DNA of 64,000 bases from Rhizomicrobium sp. (GTDB taxonomy: Bacteria > Pseudomonadota > Alphaproteobacteria > Micropepsales > Micropepsaceae), in assembly GCA_037200985.1 (NCBI GenBank), contig JBBCGJ010000001.1:1588756-1652755 (forward strand), in the 5' to 3' direction. Positions 17,191 through 26,952 of the stretch are shown here, in pieces. How positions within the stretch are numbered: the stretch's first letter is position 1; every line of letters begins with the position of its first letter. A program made the position numbers and the translations under genes. A model generated the notes under the pieces. The model was not told the DNA's origin. It ran no database searches and was given only the letters and a program-made list of their open reading frames with translations.

Positions 17191-18453
17191 ATGCTACTTA
17201 CAAACGCTAAAGTGCATAACGCAAAACCGGGTAGCAGCCCGGTGAAACTGCGCGACTCTAACGGCCTCTTTCTGGAGGTCCGCCCGTCCGGCGCGAAGCT
17301 CTGGCGTTATCGGTACGAGATCGGCGGCAAGGAGAATGTCTTTGCCATCGGCGAATTCTTTTCCGACAGCAAAAGACCCGGTCACGTTTCGCTCGAAGCT
17401 GCCCGGAAAGCTCGGGATGAAGCACGGGAGCTTGTCCGGAAGGGAATGCATCCTGCCCATTCCCGGCAGACCCGGCTTCGGGATCAGATTGACCAGAACA
17501 AAAATACCTTCAAAGTCGTGGCCATCGAATGGATGGACCGAAAGTCGTCGAGCTGGAGCGAAGGGTACGCCAAACAGATTCGTCATGTTTTTGACACCGA
17601 CGTGTTTCCTTACATCGGCGCTCTCCCCGTCTCGGGCATCAGCGCCGCTCAGATCCTGGAAGTTATGCAGCGCGTTGAAGCAAGAGGCGCCAATACCTTT
17701 GCCCACCTCATCCGCCAGTGGTGTTCAGCTGTCTTTCGGTACGCCGTTGCGACGCTAAGGGCAGAGCACGACCCTGCATCGCCGCTGCGCGGCGCGATCG
17801 TTCGTAAGAGGCCGAAACACAGTCGAGCGCTATCGAAGCAAGAATTGCTAGCGCTCTTCACTCGACTCCACAGCTATCGTGGCGATCCTGGGACCAAGTT
17901 CGGGATGCGTCTCATGTTGCTGACGTTCGTGCGGACCATAGAATTGCGCGCCGCCAAATGGGTGGAGTTCGACTTCGAGGCGGCAGAGTGGCGAATACCG
18001 GCCATCCGAATGAAGATGAAGGAAGAGCATATCGTGCCGCTTTCTCGCCAGGCCTTGAGCTTGCTCCGAGAATTGAAGCTTCAGACCGGATCAAACCAAT
18101 ATCTTTTTCCGAACCGCAGACGATCGAATGCCTACATCACGGCAACCACCATTAATCGGGCGCTTGAGCGGATGGGATTTCTTGGGGAAGGCACAATTGG
18201 CTTTTCCGGGCACGGCTTCCGTTCCACGGCTTCAACGATGCTAAACGAAGCCGGTCTTCGCCCGGACATCATCGAACGCCAGATGGATCATCAGGAGCGT
18301 AATCAAGTGCGTGCGAGCTACAATCATGCGAGCTACCTCAGGGAGCGCCGGTCGATGATGCAAGCTTGGGCCGACATGATCGACGACATGCTGGCTCCCA
18401 GACACGTCGTGGGCGTGATCTCGCAAAGAAGAATCCAGCAAACCTCGCCTTGA
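17191..18453 (+). CDS. int: P4-type tyrosine recombinase (integrase)
   Basis: Catalyses site-specific integration and excision of the island. 420 residues from ATG 17191. The DUF4102 arm-binding domain comes first ('LTNAKVHNAKPGSSPVKLRD', 'GLFLEVRPSGAKLWRYRYEI'), then a core-binding SAM-like domain (about 100-190), then the catalytic domain. Active-site residues are recognisable: R in 'LTFVRTIELRAAKW', HxxR in 'FSGHGFRSTASTML', and a late H with the Tyr nucleophile in 'MDHQERNQVRASYNHASYL'. There is no clear ribosome site at 17191; a TTG at 17101 is in frame but would place the arm motifs inside the gene. It points away from attL, so the host trpG promoter may read into it. Confidence 0.92.
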   Translation: MLLTNAKVHNAKPGSSPVKLRDSNGLFLEVRPSGAKLWRYRYEIGGKENVFAIGEFFSDSKRPGHVSLEAARKARDEARELVRKGMHPAHSRQTRLRDQIDQNKNTFKVVAIEWMDRKSSSWSEGYAKQIRHVFDTDVFPYIGALPVSGISAAQILEVMQRVEARGANTFAHLIRQWCSAVFRYAVATLRAEHDPASPLRGAIVRKRPKHSRALSKQELLALFTRLHSYRGDPGTKFGMRLMLLTFVRTIELRAAKWVEFDFEAAEWRIPAIRMKMKEEHIVPLSRQALSLLRELKLQTGSNQYLFPNRRRSNAYITATTINRALERMGFLGEGTIGFSGHGFRSTASTMLNEAGLRPDIIERQMDHQERNQVRASYNHASYLRERRSMMQAWADMIDDMLAPRHVVGVISQRRIQQTSP

Positions 18454-19009
18454 ATCAGTCTCAGAACATCCTGCTTCCAGTCTCCCAGGAACAGAGTGTT
18501 CGCCATGATTTTATTAGCGGGAACCGATCGCAACGCAATTTCGGCTGAACTGCGATTCGAGGCCGCCTCGCTGTTCCTCAAGAATGTGCCCGAAATAAAG
18601 TAGACACAGCGGAAATCAGCAGTAGCCGGCGATAATTTGGACCACTCTCAGTGTCACGACATGATGACTCCCGGCGCATTGACGCCAGCATATGCGGCCG
18701 CTGGCGACACCCTTGCAATATCTTGTTCCCGACTCTCGCTCGACCAAGCCGATGGGAGCATCGGCCCGCTAGACCATGAGGAGACGAAGCTTAATTGGCG
18801 CGCGGATGGCCGGCTGGCGTTCTCGCAGGTCTCGGAGCTGGCATGCGGGGCCACCTGTCAACCAAATTAATAGTCCGGTCAATGCAATCAGCGATGTCAA
18901 CCGGCTTCGCGAACCCATGACTCTCTCGAGTAGAGCGATTGAGAACAACTGACGTGGGCACTTGCACCTAGCAGATCGCAGACATCCAGCTTAGAAGCCG
19001 ACATCGACC
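18454..19009. other. gene-free stretch after the integrase
   Basis: About 556 bases without a convincing coding frame, promoter or repeat. Short open frames here have no ribosome site and no recognisable content. It separates the rightward integrase from the 3' end of the leftward TonB-receptor operon. Confidence 0.5.
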
Positions 19010-21592
19010 TCACCATCTCTTGGTTATTGATATGCTGAACGTCCGCCCCAGTGGGTTTGCGTTAACCGGATCATAATTTATGCCGGCCGCGTTGAAGACG
19101 TAGGGCGGCGCACTATCAAAAACATTTGCAACGCTGATGTTGAGGCGCGTTCCATCGAGGAACGCCGCCTTAGGAATATCCTGGAATGCATACGAGGCAC
19201 TAAGGTCAATTGTGGTCCATGATCCGACGGGACAGCTATTTTGGCAGCTCGGATCGGTCGGATTTCGTTCTGAGCCCGTATAGTTCAAACGAGCATTCGC
19301 CGACCACGAGTCCTTGAACCATCCCACGTTGATCTTTCCCCGCAACCGAGGCGGGGAATAAACGATACCGGCGCCAGGAGCCGCAGTCGCGCTTGGTGTG
19401 ATCATTTCTTGATACGCAAGGAAGTACGTCGCATCTCCGGCAATTCTGAATTGGCCGATGGTTGAATCGATTTGGTAATGGGTATCGAGGTTCAAACCAC
19501 TAAGTTGAACGACAGCCGCGTTCACGAACCCGAGGTTTGCGATCGCTTTAATTGTCGATGGCGCGCAGGACGACGCATAGCAAGAGTTTCCGCCGCTGGC
19601 TGCATCAACCGCCAATTGGGAATTGATTTGGGCCGCGGTCGGATTGGTGTTCACAAAATTCCCCAATTGCCCGTCAAGCACATCGGAAAATGCGAAATCG
19701 CTTTCCAGAAACTTTACGACATTCCGGTAATCGATATTGAAGTACGATGCGTCAAACGCAAAACCCGGAACCTTACTCGGAGTAATGGTGGCGCCAGCCG
19801 CAAATGTCGTAGCGGTCTCGGGACGCAAATTGGGGTTTGCCTGGCTGTAATATTCAAGCGCGTTTCCCAAACCAGGATCGGCCGGATTGGCCGGCGCAAC
19901 AAATCCGTAAACTGCAGGGAAGCCGTCGAGCTGGAATAGCGTCGGAGCCTTGAATGACGTCGAATAGCTGCCGTGAAAAGAAACTTCGGCGACAGGCGTC
20001 CATTTTACCGTCACTTTCGGATCGGTTGTGGAGCCGAAATCAGAATAATGATCATAGCGAAGCGCTGCATCTATACTGAGCTGCTGGACCAATGGTATTG
20101 CATTGTTCTCGCCGACCAGTGGGATGAATAACTCCCCGTAGGCAGAATATATCTGACGGCTGACATTCGAATGATCGCTCAAGTTATCGTTCAGCGAAAA
20201 TGACTCGGACCGCTCACTCGCTCCTACGGCGAGCTTCACGTCTCCGCCTGGTAGCGAAATGACGGTGCCGTCCGCGTCCAGTTCGAACGAGTTTTCGGCG
20301 TAATGGTACTTGATATCTACAACCAAAGAGAACGATGGGATGGAGTCTGCGTAAGAATCCTGTTCTGTTCCAAATTCGCCGAACAGTGAAAGCTTCCAAT
20401 CGGAAATTGGAGTATAGTCGAGTTCAGCGCTACCCGCGTATTGGGTATTGCGCCCAGATACTGTTTGAACAAAACCGAGATTGTTGCTCGCCGAATAAGG
20501 CCGATCAGAAAATATTCCAGAGGCGGAAAATTGCAGTTGGTCGGCCAGCTCTTGATTTACCGCAGCGTAAACGCTCGATGTCTGCTGTCGAGGGAGCAGA
20601 TAGTTTGGCGAAAGGGAGCCGCTGGTAAACGGCCGAGCCGATGCGAGAAGAGGCTTTTGATCCTCAAAATCATAGTTGGCAACGATATTGCCCGTGCCCC
20701 AATCGAAACCTCCCAGAGCATACCCGCCCAGGTCTGGCTGCTTGCCATCGGCAATGTTGTAGATATGCGCCCCAGTTTCAATTCCATCAAAGTCCTTCTT
20801 TGTAATGATGTTCACTACACCTGCCACGGCGTCGGAGCCGTAAACGGCCGACGCCCCGTCTTCAAGAATTTCGACGTGATCAATAGCGCTAACGGGTATG
20901 CCCGAGATGTCGGTAGAAGACCCTTCCGCAGTCGACGGTAAGCGACGACCATTCAGCAGAACAAGCGTGTCGTCCGAGCCCAAGCTCAGCAGATTTACAC
21001 CTGAAGCATATCCGTAGTTGTTGAGCGCTCCGTTTCCAAATCCGAAGACGCTATTCGACTCCGTAGAAGCACCAGCCTTTGAATTCGATGGAAGTTGCTC
21101 CAAGACCTCCGAGAGAGTCGTGTAGCCCTGATCGATCATGTCATTTGATGTGATGGTGGTGGTGGGGGTTAACGTCTCCACGTTGTGGATGTGGCTTCCC
21201 GTCACTGTCACTGTTTCTACAGCGGCATTGGGATTACCCGCCCCTTCATTTGAGGCGGCTCCGACTTTTTTTGAGCGGACCATCATTACGCCGGCCGAAT
21301 TTGTCTCGACTTGCAGATCGGTTCCAGCGAGCAAGACTGTGAGGGCCCGCGCTGCTGTATAACGGCCATGTAGACCTTTCGTCGCCCGGCCGTTGGTTGC
21401 ATCCTCCGAGAAAACGATTTGCTGGGAGGAGGCCCTGGAGAAGTCCGTCAGCGCCTGGCCCAACGACTCGGCGGGAATATCGAACTGGTATGTCTGATCG
21501 GCAGCTTGTGCAGCGCCGCCCAATCCCAGCATGGCCAATCCCACCAGCGCGGACGAAAGCAACAACGCGCTACGGCGCGAACCAATCAACAT
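19010..21592 (-). CDS. TonB-dependent receptor with STN signalling domain (copy 1)
   Basis: 860 residues from ATG 21592, which follows a strong GGGGG ribosome site; a longer frame upstream lacks one. Signal peptide 'LLLSSALVGLAMLGLGGAAQA', STN domain (about 35-105, 'FDIPAESLGQALTDFSRASS') that talks to FecR, plug ('TDISGIPVSAIDHVEILEDG', 'SDAVAGVVNIIT'), then a 22-strand barrel ending in aromatic 'TKRW'. Outer-membrane importer of an unknown ligand. The first 170 or so residues are nearly identical to receptor copy 2, while the barrels differ, which implies different ligands but shared signalling. Confidence 0.92.
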   Translation of the reverse strand: MLIGSRRSALLLSSALVGLAMLGLGGAAQAADQTYQFDIPAESLGQALTDFSRASSQQIVFSEDATNGRATKGLHGRYTAARALTVLLAGTDLQVETNSAGVMMVRSKKVGAASNEGAGNPNAAVETVTVTGSHIHNVETLTPTTTITSNDMIDQGYTTLSEVLEQLPSNSKAGASTESNSVFGFGNGALNNYGYASGVNLLSLGSDDTLVLLNGRRLPSTAEGSSTDISGIPVSAIDHVEILEDGASAVYGSDAVAGVVNIITKKDFDGIETGAHIYNIADGKQPDLGGYALGGFDWGTGNIVANYDFEDQKPLLASARPFTSGSLSPNYLLPRQQTSSVYAAVNQELADQLQFSASGIFSDRPYSASNNLGFVQTVSGRNTQYAGSAELDYTPISDWKLSLFGEFGTEQDSYADSIPSFSLVVDIKYHYAENSFELDADGTVISLPGGDVKLAVGASERSESFSLNDNLSDHSNVSRQIYSAYGELFIPLVGENNAIPLVQQLSIDAALRYDHYSDFGSTTDPKVTVKWTPVAEVSFHGSYSTSFKAPTLFQLDGFPAVYGFVAPANPADPGLGNALEYYSQANPNLRPETATTFAAGATITPSKVPGFAFDASYFNIDYRNVVKFLESDFAFSDVLDGQLGNFVNTNPTAAQINSQLAVDAASGGNSCYASSCAPSTIKAIANLGFVNAAVVQLSGLNLDTHYQIDSTIGQFRIAGDATYFLAYQEMITPSATAAPGAGIVYSPPRLRGKINVGWFKDSWSANARLNYTGSERNPTDPSCQNSCPVGSWTTIDLSASYAFQDIPKAAFLDGTRLNISVANVFDSAPPYVFNAAGINYDPVNANPLGRTFSISITKRW

Positions 21593-21717
21593 GCGAGCCC
21601 CCTCAGCATGGGAGCCTTTCCGGAATGGAATAGCTGCTCCCGAGAGGATAAACGCAACGCCGAAACATTTCCGCAGCGAATGAGTCAAAAAAATGTAAAA
21701 GAAGCCAGTACTGTTGA
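21198..21717 (-). repeat. direct repeat copy A (5' part of receptor gene)
   Basis: About 520 bases nearly identical to 26432-26936. Covers the signal peptide, STN domain and the untranslated leader. Homology continues into the fecR-derived fragment at 21719-21812, so the duplicated unit ran from the fecR 3' end into the receptor. Confidence 0.85.
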
Positions 21718-21718
21718 C

Positions 21719-21812
21719 CTAAGAGCGCTTCTGCAAGGTGATGGTATCGTCGCTATCGGTCGTCGCTTGAACCGGAAAATAGCCCGTAATCGCGCTGACA
21801 AACGATCCAGCA
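21719..21812 (-). pseudogene. fecR 3'-end remnant
   Basis: Read on the minus strand this gives 'GSFVSAITGYFPVQATTDSD' and then DTITLQKRS with a stop at 21719-21721. That is almost exactly the last 30 residues of the intact FecR encoded at 26953-27966. The rest of the gene is absent. It marks the left boundary of a duplication that copied the fecR end plus the start of the receptor gene to a second place downstream in the operon. Confidence 0.85.
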
Positions 21813-21960
21813 TCGGCACAATGCGTCGCCATCCTTGGCGTTCCGACGCGTTAAGGGTCACATTCACACTTCGGTTACGGCACTTACCACGTTCGACGTA
21901 TGAGGATGATCAGCTCCGCCCGTGAATATACAGTGCGCCTCCTCTTATCGAAGAGCTCAT

Positions 21961-24144
21961 TCAATGAATTGGATTAGACTTGTTCGCGTTAGGCGCGGCC
22001 ATCCACCTATCAATCCAACTGATCGTCCTGACAATACTGTCCACGATGTTCGCCGGCTTCGCGAACCAATGCCCTTCATCGTAAACGACTAGCTGAGAGG
22101 GTACTCTGAAGTGCTCATATTGCGCATACAACTGTTCCCCAACGGTGGCCGCCAAACTTTGCGCGCCAAATAGCAGAAGCGTCGGAGTGCGAACGTTTTG
22201 AGGATGAAACCCGGGGGACTCATCGATCAAGCGCTTGAACTCGGCCGCCGAGGCTGGATCCTCAAAGCCATAAAGATCCCTGGAGAGAATCTGCCCAACG
22301 CTACCCGATGGATAGTAAGGAGCGTAAAGATAGTTCGATAGGTCTGCCAAATGCCCCTCGTGAACGATCGCCGCCTTGAACATCGTTGATTGTGTAAGTG
22401 CGTACTCTGTTAGATAACCGCCATACGAGGTACCAGCTACAGCAAGCCGGTTTGGATCGGCAATTCCCTTACGAACAATCATATTGATGCCGTCAAGGGC
22501 GTCATTTAGCGGGAGTCGCGCATAGCTATGGTCGGCACGGATACCCGCCTCCAATCGATCACCATAACCGTCTCGTCCCCGAGTGTTAGGAATGAGAACG
22601 GCATACCCCGCAGCGGCCATTGCAAGTGTCATGGTCGAGCCCTCAAATCTCATAAAGCCCCGCTCTACCATACTTGGACCACCCTCGAGCCAAAGCACTG
22701 TGGCCAGATTAGCATTTGACGGCGCATTCACGGGCTCGACCAACAGCCCGTGAATTACAAACTCACCATCACGGCTCTTCCAGCTGATCTCTTGGCTGCG
22801 AACCTTCGCCGCAAGGTCCGTCAAATCTCGTCCAACAAACGTAAGCCGTCGAGCTATTCCCTGTGGGACGCTGTCGTGATCCAAATCCGTGACATACACA
22901 TCGGACGGCTGCGCAAAGTAACTGCGCGCGAAGGCCATGACGCGACCGTTTGAACTAAATGACCTTGTCAAGTCGTCTGAAAGAGGACCGCTTTCATCAA
23001 TCGGCGAAGGCAATACCACTGTCGACTTTGAGAAAACGTCAATTCGAGACAACCGAGTCGTCATATCACTTCTACTTGACCAAATGATCGATCGGGAATC
23101 GGCGGACCAGCGGACAGCGCTACCGCGCGGCGCGTCGTGCAGATAGAAGACTGTCTGCTTGCGCACGTCGTAGATCGCTGGCCGTTTCTCAATGAACCAA
23201 TCGGGCTTCCCCTCTTCGGAGGAGAAGGCAATCATACTCCCGTCGGGCGACCAAATCGGTTCGCTATTGATTCCCGCTAGCTCAGCAAATGGCTTTAATG
23301 TTTTGCTGCGAGTGTCCAGAATCGCAAGCGAGACACTATCACCCTGGCGCCTTGGATCGCGGTTTAGACACACGACCAGACTACGGCTGTCGGGTGACCA
23401 ATCCATGCCAGCCGTGACATCATTTAGATAGGGCGCAACTGGTTGGGGACCAGTCTTTTCTGCTGGCAACAGATGAGTGATGGCGTTCGTACGGACATCG
23501 TAAATTTCGAGCGTGTACCGGTCAGCCCTCCGGAGATCCCACTCTTCCCCTGTCAATCCTCCACTCCAGCTGGATTGGTCAACGTTGTTTCTTGTGATGA
23601 ACGCTATTCGACGCGAGTCTGGCGACCATTTGAATGTAAACGGCTGCCGCGCCGTTGAGTTTTCAAGTTTGCCCGTAATCGTACGCCGTCTAAACTCGAT
23701 CAGCTTTCCGTTTGAGAAACGAAATAGAACTAAATTCGAACCTAGTTGCGCTGCCAGCAGCGCGCCGTCGGGACTCCAACGAGGCTGAGCAATACCATTG
23801 GGCAAGGACACCGCCTCTGAGCCGCCACGAACACTCTTAAGAAAAAGTGCCGTTCGAATATCATTCTTGGAGAGGTCAGGCTCCTGCACACTGTAGATCA
23901 CCCATTGCCCATTAGGAGACAGTTGAACCTCGCCAACCCCGCCATTCAAGTAGCCTGAGCCGGCGATCCGCGTGCCGGCAATCAAGCGTGCAATATTTGC
24001 AATTTCGTCGGTACGAGAAGGCGAGGCCATTGAACAATGGGAAACCAGCACGAAACAGAGAGCTAGACCTGTTGCGCCAAAGCGTCGAACCGCGCTGAAA
24101 AGTACTTTCGCACACTCGGGCTTGCACAGAAGTGGAATACGCAT
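21961..24144 (-). CDS. S9-family (prolyl-oligopeptidase-like) peptidase, secreted; candidate lasso-peptide isopeptidase
   Basis: 727 residues from ATG 24144, after GGGGAGG. N-terminal signal peptide ending near 'SHCSMAS', a beta-propeller of TolB/WD40-like repeats ('LSPNGQWVIYSV', 'WSPDSRRIAFIT', 'IWSPDGSMIAFSS'), then an alpha/beta-hydrolase domain. The nucleophile is Ser573 in 'AGTSYGGYLT' and the base His692 in 'DEGHWF'. The usual acid position in 'TLLLFGAQSLAAT' is Ser663 instead of Asp. It lies between two TonB receptors in a FecI/FecR operon, as lasso-peptide isopeptidases do. It probably cleaves an imported peptide in the periplasm. Confidence 0.85.
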   Translation of the reverse strand: MRIPLLCKPECAKVLFSAVRRFGATGLALCFVLVSHCSMASPSRTDEIANIARLIAGTRIAGSGYLNGGVGEVQLSPNGQWVIYSVQEPDLSKNDIRTALFLKSVRGGSEAVSLPNGIAQPRWSPDGALLAAQLGSNLVLFRFSNGKLIEFRRRTITGKLENSTARQPFTFKWSPDSRRIAFITRNNVDQSSWSGGLTGEEWDLRRADRYTLEIYDVRTNAITHLLPAEKTGPQPVAPYLNDVTAGMDWSPDSRSLVVCLNRDPRRQGDSVSLAILDTRSKTLKPFAELAGINSEPIWSPDGSMIAFSSEEGKPDWFIEKRPAIYDVRKQTVFYLHDAPRGSAVRWSADSRSIIWSSRSDMTTRLSRIDVFSKSTVVLPSPIDESGPLSDDLTRSFSSNGRVMAFARSYFAQPSDVYVTDLDHDSVPQGIARRLTFVGRDLTDLAAKVRSQEISWKSRDGEFVIHGLLVEPVNAPSNANLATVLWLEGGPSMVERGFMRFEGSTMTLAMAAAGYAVLIPNTRGRDGYGDRLEAGIRADHSYARLPLNDALDGINMIVRKGIADPNRLAVAGTSYGGYLTEYALTQSTMFKAAIVHEGHLADLSNYLYAPYYPSGSVGQILSRDLYGFEDPASAAEFKRLIDESPGFHPQNVRTPTLLLFGAQSLAATVGEQLYAQYEHFRVPSQLVVYDEGHWFAKPANIVDSIVRTISWIDRWMAAPNANKSNPIH

Positions 24145-24237
24145 GGCACGCCTCCCCAACAATCACGGCAGTTACGATTTACCGATGCCTCGGCACGCGA
24201 AATCAGACTGCCGCTGGCCGGCAGTCTGATCCAATCC

Positions 24238-26826
24238 TCAGAATTTTTTCGACAACGTGAACGAAAATGCTCGGCCTAACGGATCAGCATTGATCGGATC
24301 GAAGTTCTGTCCAGTGCCGTTGCCATAGACATACGGAGGGCTCTCATTGAATAAATTGATGACATCAAGACTAAGTCTCACTCCAGAGGACAGCGAGTGC
24401 GCATCGTCCGCCGCGAGATTGTAGGAAATGCCAGCATCGAAGGTTACGTACTCGGATACCGCGCATCCTTGGATGCCCGCGCAGCTAGTGTCAGATGGAT
24501 TATGATAACCCCCCACATAATTTATCCTTCCATGGGCGGCCCATTCGTCTAGATCCCATCCAAAGTCCATCTTTGCCCTTAGGCGAACGGGACGATATGG
24601 CGTATCCAAACTCGTATATGGCGTGGCCTGCGGCGTAATTCGGGTTTCATAACTGAGGAAATATGAAATCGCACCACTAGCGTAGAAATGACCGGTGTCG
24701 ACATTTAGATCATACCTCACCGCAGCATCGAGGCCTTTTGGGTGGGACGTTGCAGCGTTTTGAAAACCCAGCTGCGCAATCGCGGTCAGTTCAGATGGGG
24801 TCCATGGGCCGGTTGTGTAGTTATAGACTTGGCGTCCAGGAGCATTAAGCGCCGCATTAATTTGCGCTTGCGTGGGATGAAGATTCACCAGAGGCCCCAG
24901 TTGGGCCGCATCCTCAATCACATTGTATAAGAAACCCTCTTGGTCAATCAGTACAATCTTGTCCTTATATGAAATGTCGAAATACGACAGATCGAGCTTA
25001 AGCCCCGGCACGTCCTCTGGCTTGTAAGTCGTACCGAATTCAAATGAATTGGCCCGCTCGGGACGAAGGTAAGGGCCCGCGGTATCGAGGCCAAGCGTTA
25101 AGCTCTCACCAGTCGGCGAATTCGGATTTGGGGTTGGTAGAATGTAGGCATAGTTACGTGCGTTGGGATTCAACAAGTAAAGCGGAGGCGCACGAAAGGA
25201 CGATCCATAACTTCCATGGAGCGATAAACCGTCATTGACCTCGAGGACCGCAGAGTATTTGGGATTGAACGTTCCGCCAAAATCGCTGTAGTGGTCGTAC
25301 CTTCCTGCAACGTCGATGTTGAAAGACTTTAGGCCGAGAATAGTCGATCCGTTTCCGAGTATGGGGAGAAACAGCTCGCCGTAAGCAGACTGTGTCTCGC
25401 GCGCATAACTTGTTATGACACTAAGAGCCGCGAGATTGCTTGCCCCGGTTAGAACACCGCCGACAGCTAGCTTGACGTCACCACTCGCAAGCGCAAACAG
25501 GTCTCCATCAGCGCGGAATTCACCGGACCATTGCTCGTTCCTAAAGACGTCATGATAAAGGATACCTCCGAATAAATCCGAATCGTTATCTCGTCCGCGC
25601 GCGAACTGCCCCGAAAGAGAGATATGCCAGTCGGCCGGCAGAGCGTAGTCGAGTGATGCGTCCGCCACGAGGTTCGATCCGCTGTCGCCGTACCGGTAGC
25701 TGTAGGCCGCGTAGGCCTGGTTCGTGAATATGTGTTTGTCCGAGAAGACCACATCTGCTGAAAGAGTCAGATCCGAGGTTATTGATTGTCGAACCGCGCC
25801 GAAGATTGACGATGAATCGCTACTTGGAAGCAGGTTTTCTGGAGCCACCGCGGTCGCCGTAAAGGATCGGCTGGTCGCGTATAGAGGATTGTCCTTCTCG
25901 TGATCGTAGTTGAGAACTAAGTCGCCGCTACCCCAATCATATCCACCGAGCAGATAGCCGCCAAAATTCGGAGCCTTCCCATCGGCAACAGACGTTATCC
26001 TCGCTCCGGCTTCAAAACCGTCGTAGTCTGTGCGCGTGATTATATTGACGACACCCGCGACGGCGTCGGCGCCATAGGTGGCGGACGCCCCATCAGGAAG
26101 GATTTCCGCGCGGTCGATGGCACTTACAGGGATGCCGGAAATATCGGTCGTGAATCCGTACGATGAACCAGGCAAAGGATGGCCGTTCAGAAGGACCAGT
26201 GTCGCGCCCTGGCCTAGGCCCCGAAGATTGACGCCCGACGCAAATCCGGCGTTATAGGATGCACCCTCCCCAAAGCCTGATGTGGGATTCGAAGCGGGCG
26301 TGACGCCAATTTTTGACGCCATCGGCAGTGCATTTAGCGCGTCGTCCAGGCGCGTGTATCCCTGTGTCTGCAGGTCCTGGTTTGTAAGCGTGATAAGCGG
26401 GCTAAGCGGCTCGACGTTACGAAGATGCGTTCCCGTCACTGTCACTGTTTCTACAGCGGTATTGGGATTACCCGCCCCTTCATTTGAGGCGGCTCCGGAG
26501 TTTTTTGAGCGGACCATCATTACGCCGGCCGAATTTGTCTCGACTTGCAGATCGGTTCCAGCGAGCAAGACTGCGAGGGCCTGCGCTGCTGTGTAACGGC
26601 CATGTAGACCTTTCGTCGCCCGGCCGTTGGTCGCGTCCTCCGAGAAAACGATCTGCTGCGAAGAGGCTCGTGAGAAATCGGTGAGTGCCTGGCCCAACGA
26701 CTCGGCGGGAATATCGAACTGGTATGTCTGATCGGCAGCTTGTGCAGAGCCGCCCAATCCCAGCATAGCCAATCCCACCAGCGCGGACGAAAGCAACAAC
26801 GCGCTACGGCGCGAGCCAATCAACAT
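24238..26826 (-). CDS. TonB-dependent receptor with STN signalling domain (copy 2)
   Basis: 862 residues from ATG 26826, same leader and ribosome site as copy 1. Signal peptide and STN domain match copy 1 closely; plug ('TDISGIPVSAIDRAEILPDG', 'ADAVAGVVNIITR') and barrel diverge. Ends in 'FTLSKKF', a typical outer-membrane C-terminal aromatic. Directly downstream of fecR, so this is probably the original receptor of the operon and copy 1 the derived one. A cysteine pair near 'SDTSCAGIQGCAVSE' lies in a barrel loop and has a counterpart in copy 1. Confidence 0.92.
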   Translation of the reverse strand: MLIGSRRSALLLSSALVGLAMLGLGGSAQAADQTYQFDIPAESLGQALTDFSRASSQQIVFSEDATNGRATKGLHGRYTAAQALAVLLAGTDLQVETNSAGVMMVRSKNSGAASNEGAGNPNTAVETVTVTGTHLRNVEPLSPLITLTNQDLQTQGYTRLDDALNALPMASKIGVTPASNPTSGFGEGASYNAGFASGVNLRGLGQGATLVLLNGHPLPGSSYGFTTDISGIPVSAIDRAEILPDGASATYGADAVAGVVNIITRTDYDGFEAGARITSVADGKAPNFGGYLLGGYDWGSGDLVLNYDHEKDNPLYATSRSFTATAVAPENLLPSSDSSSIFGAVRQSITSDLTLSADVVFSDKHIFTNQAYAAYSYRYGDSGSNLVADASLDYALPADWHISLSGQFARGRDNDSDLFGGILYHDVFRNEQWSGEFRADGDLFALASGDVKLAVGGVLTGASNLAALSVITSYARETQSAYGELFLPILGNGSTILGLKSFNIDVAGRYDHYSDFGGTFNPKYSAVLEVNDGLSLHGSYGSSFRAPPLYLLNPNARNYAYILPTPNPNSPTGESLTLGLDTAGPYLRPERANSFEFGTTYKPEDVPGLKLDLSYFDISYKDKIVLIDQEGFLYNVIEDAAQLGPLVNLHPTQAQINAALNAPGRQVYNYTTGPWTPSELTAIAQLGFQNAATSHPKGLDAAVRYDLNVDTGHFYASGAISYFLSYETRITPQATPYTSLDTPYRPVRLRAKMDFGWDLDEWAAHGRINYVGGYHNPSDTSCAGIQGCAVSEYVTFDAGISYNLAADDAHSLSSGVRLSLDVINLFNESPPYVYGNGTGQNFDPINADPLGRAFSFTLSKKF

Positions 26827-26936
26827 GCGAGCCCCCTCAGCATGGGAGCCCATCCGGAATGGCGTGGCTGCTCCCGCCAAGATAAACGCAACGCCGAAAC
26901 ACTTCCGCAGCGAACGAGTCAAAAAAATGTAAAACT
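26432..26936 (-). repeat. direct repeat copy B (5' part of receptor gene)
   Basis: Counterpart of 21198-21717, same orientation, about 5.2 kb apart. The two copies could recombine and delete the peptidase and one receptor, or exchange sequence by gene conversion. Confidence 0.85.
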
Positions 26937-26952
26937 GTTCGTCCGCCGCCTC

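Noticed and set aside
16784-17191. 135-codon minus-strand frame across the left junction
   Set aside because: It runs through the trpG remnant and the attL repeat, has no family match or ribosome site, and half of it is island sequence, so it cannot be an old gene.
18637-18870. 77-codon frame near the receptor operon considered as a lasso-peptide precursor
   Set aside because: No leader/core pattern, no conserved Thr at the penultimate leader position next to a Gly-started core with a ring-closing Asp/Glu, and no biosynthetic genes nearby.
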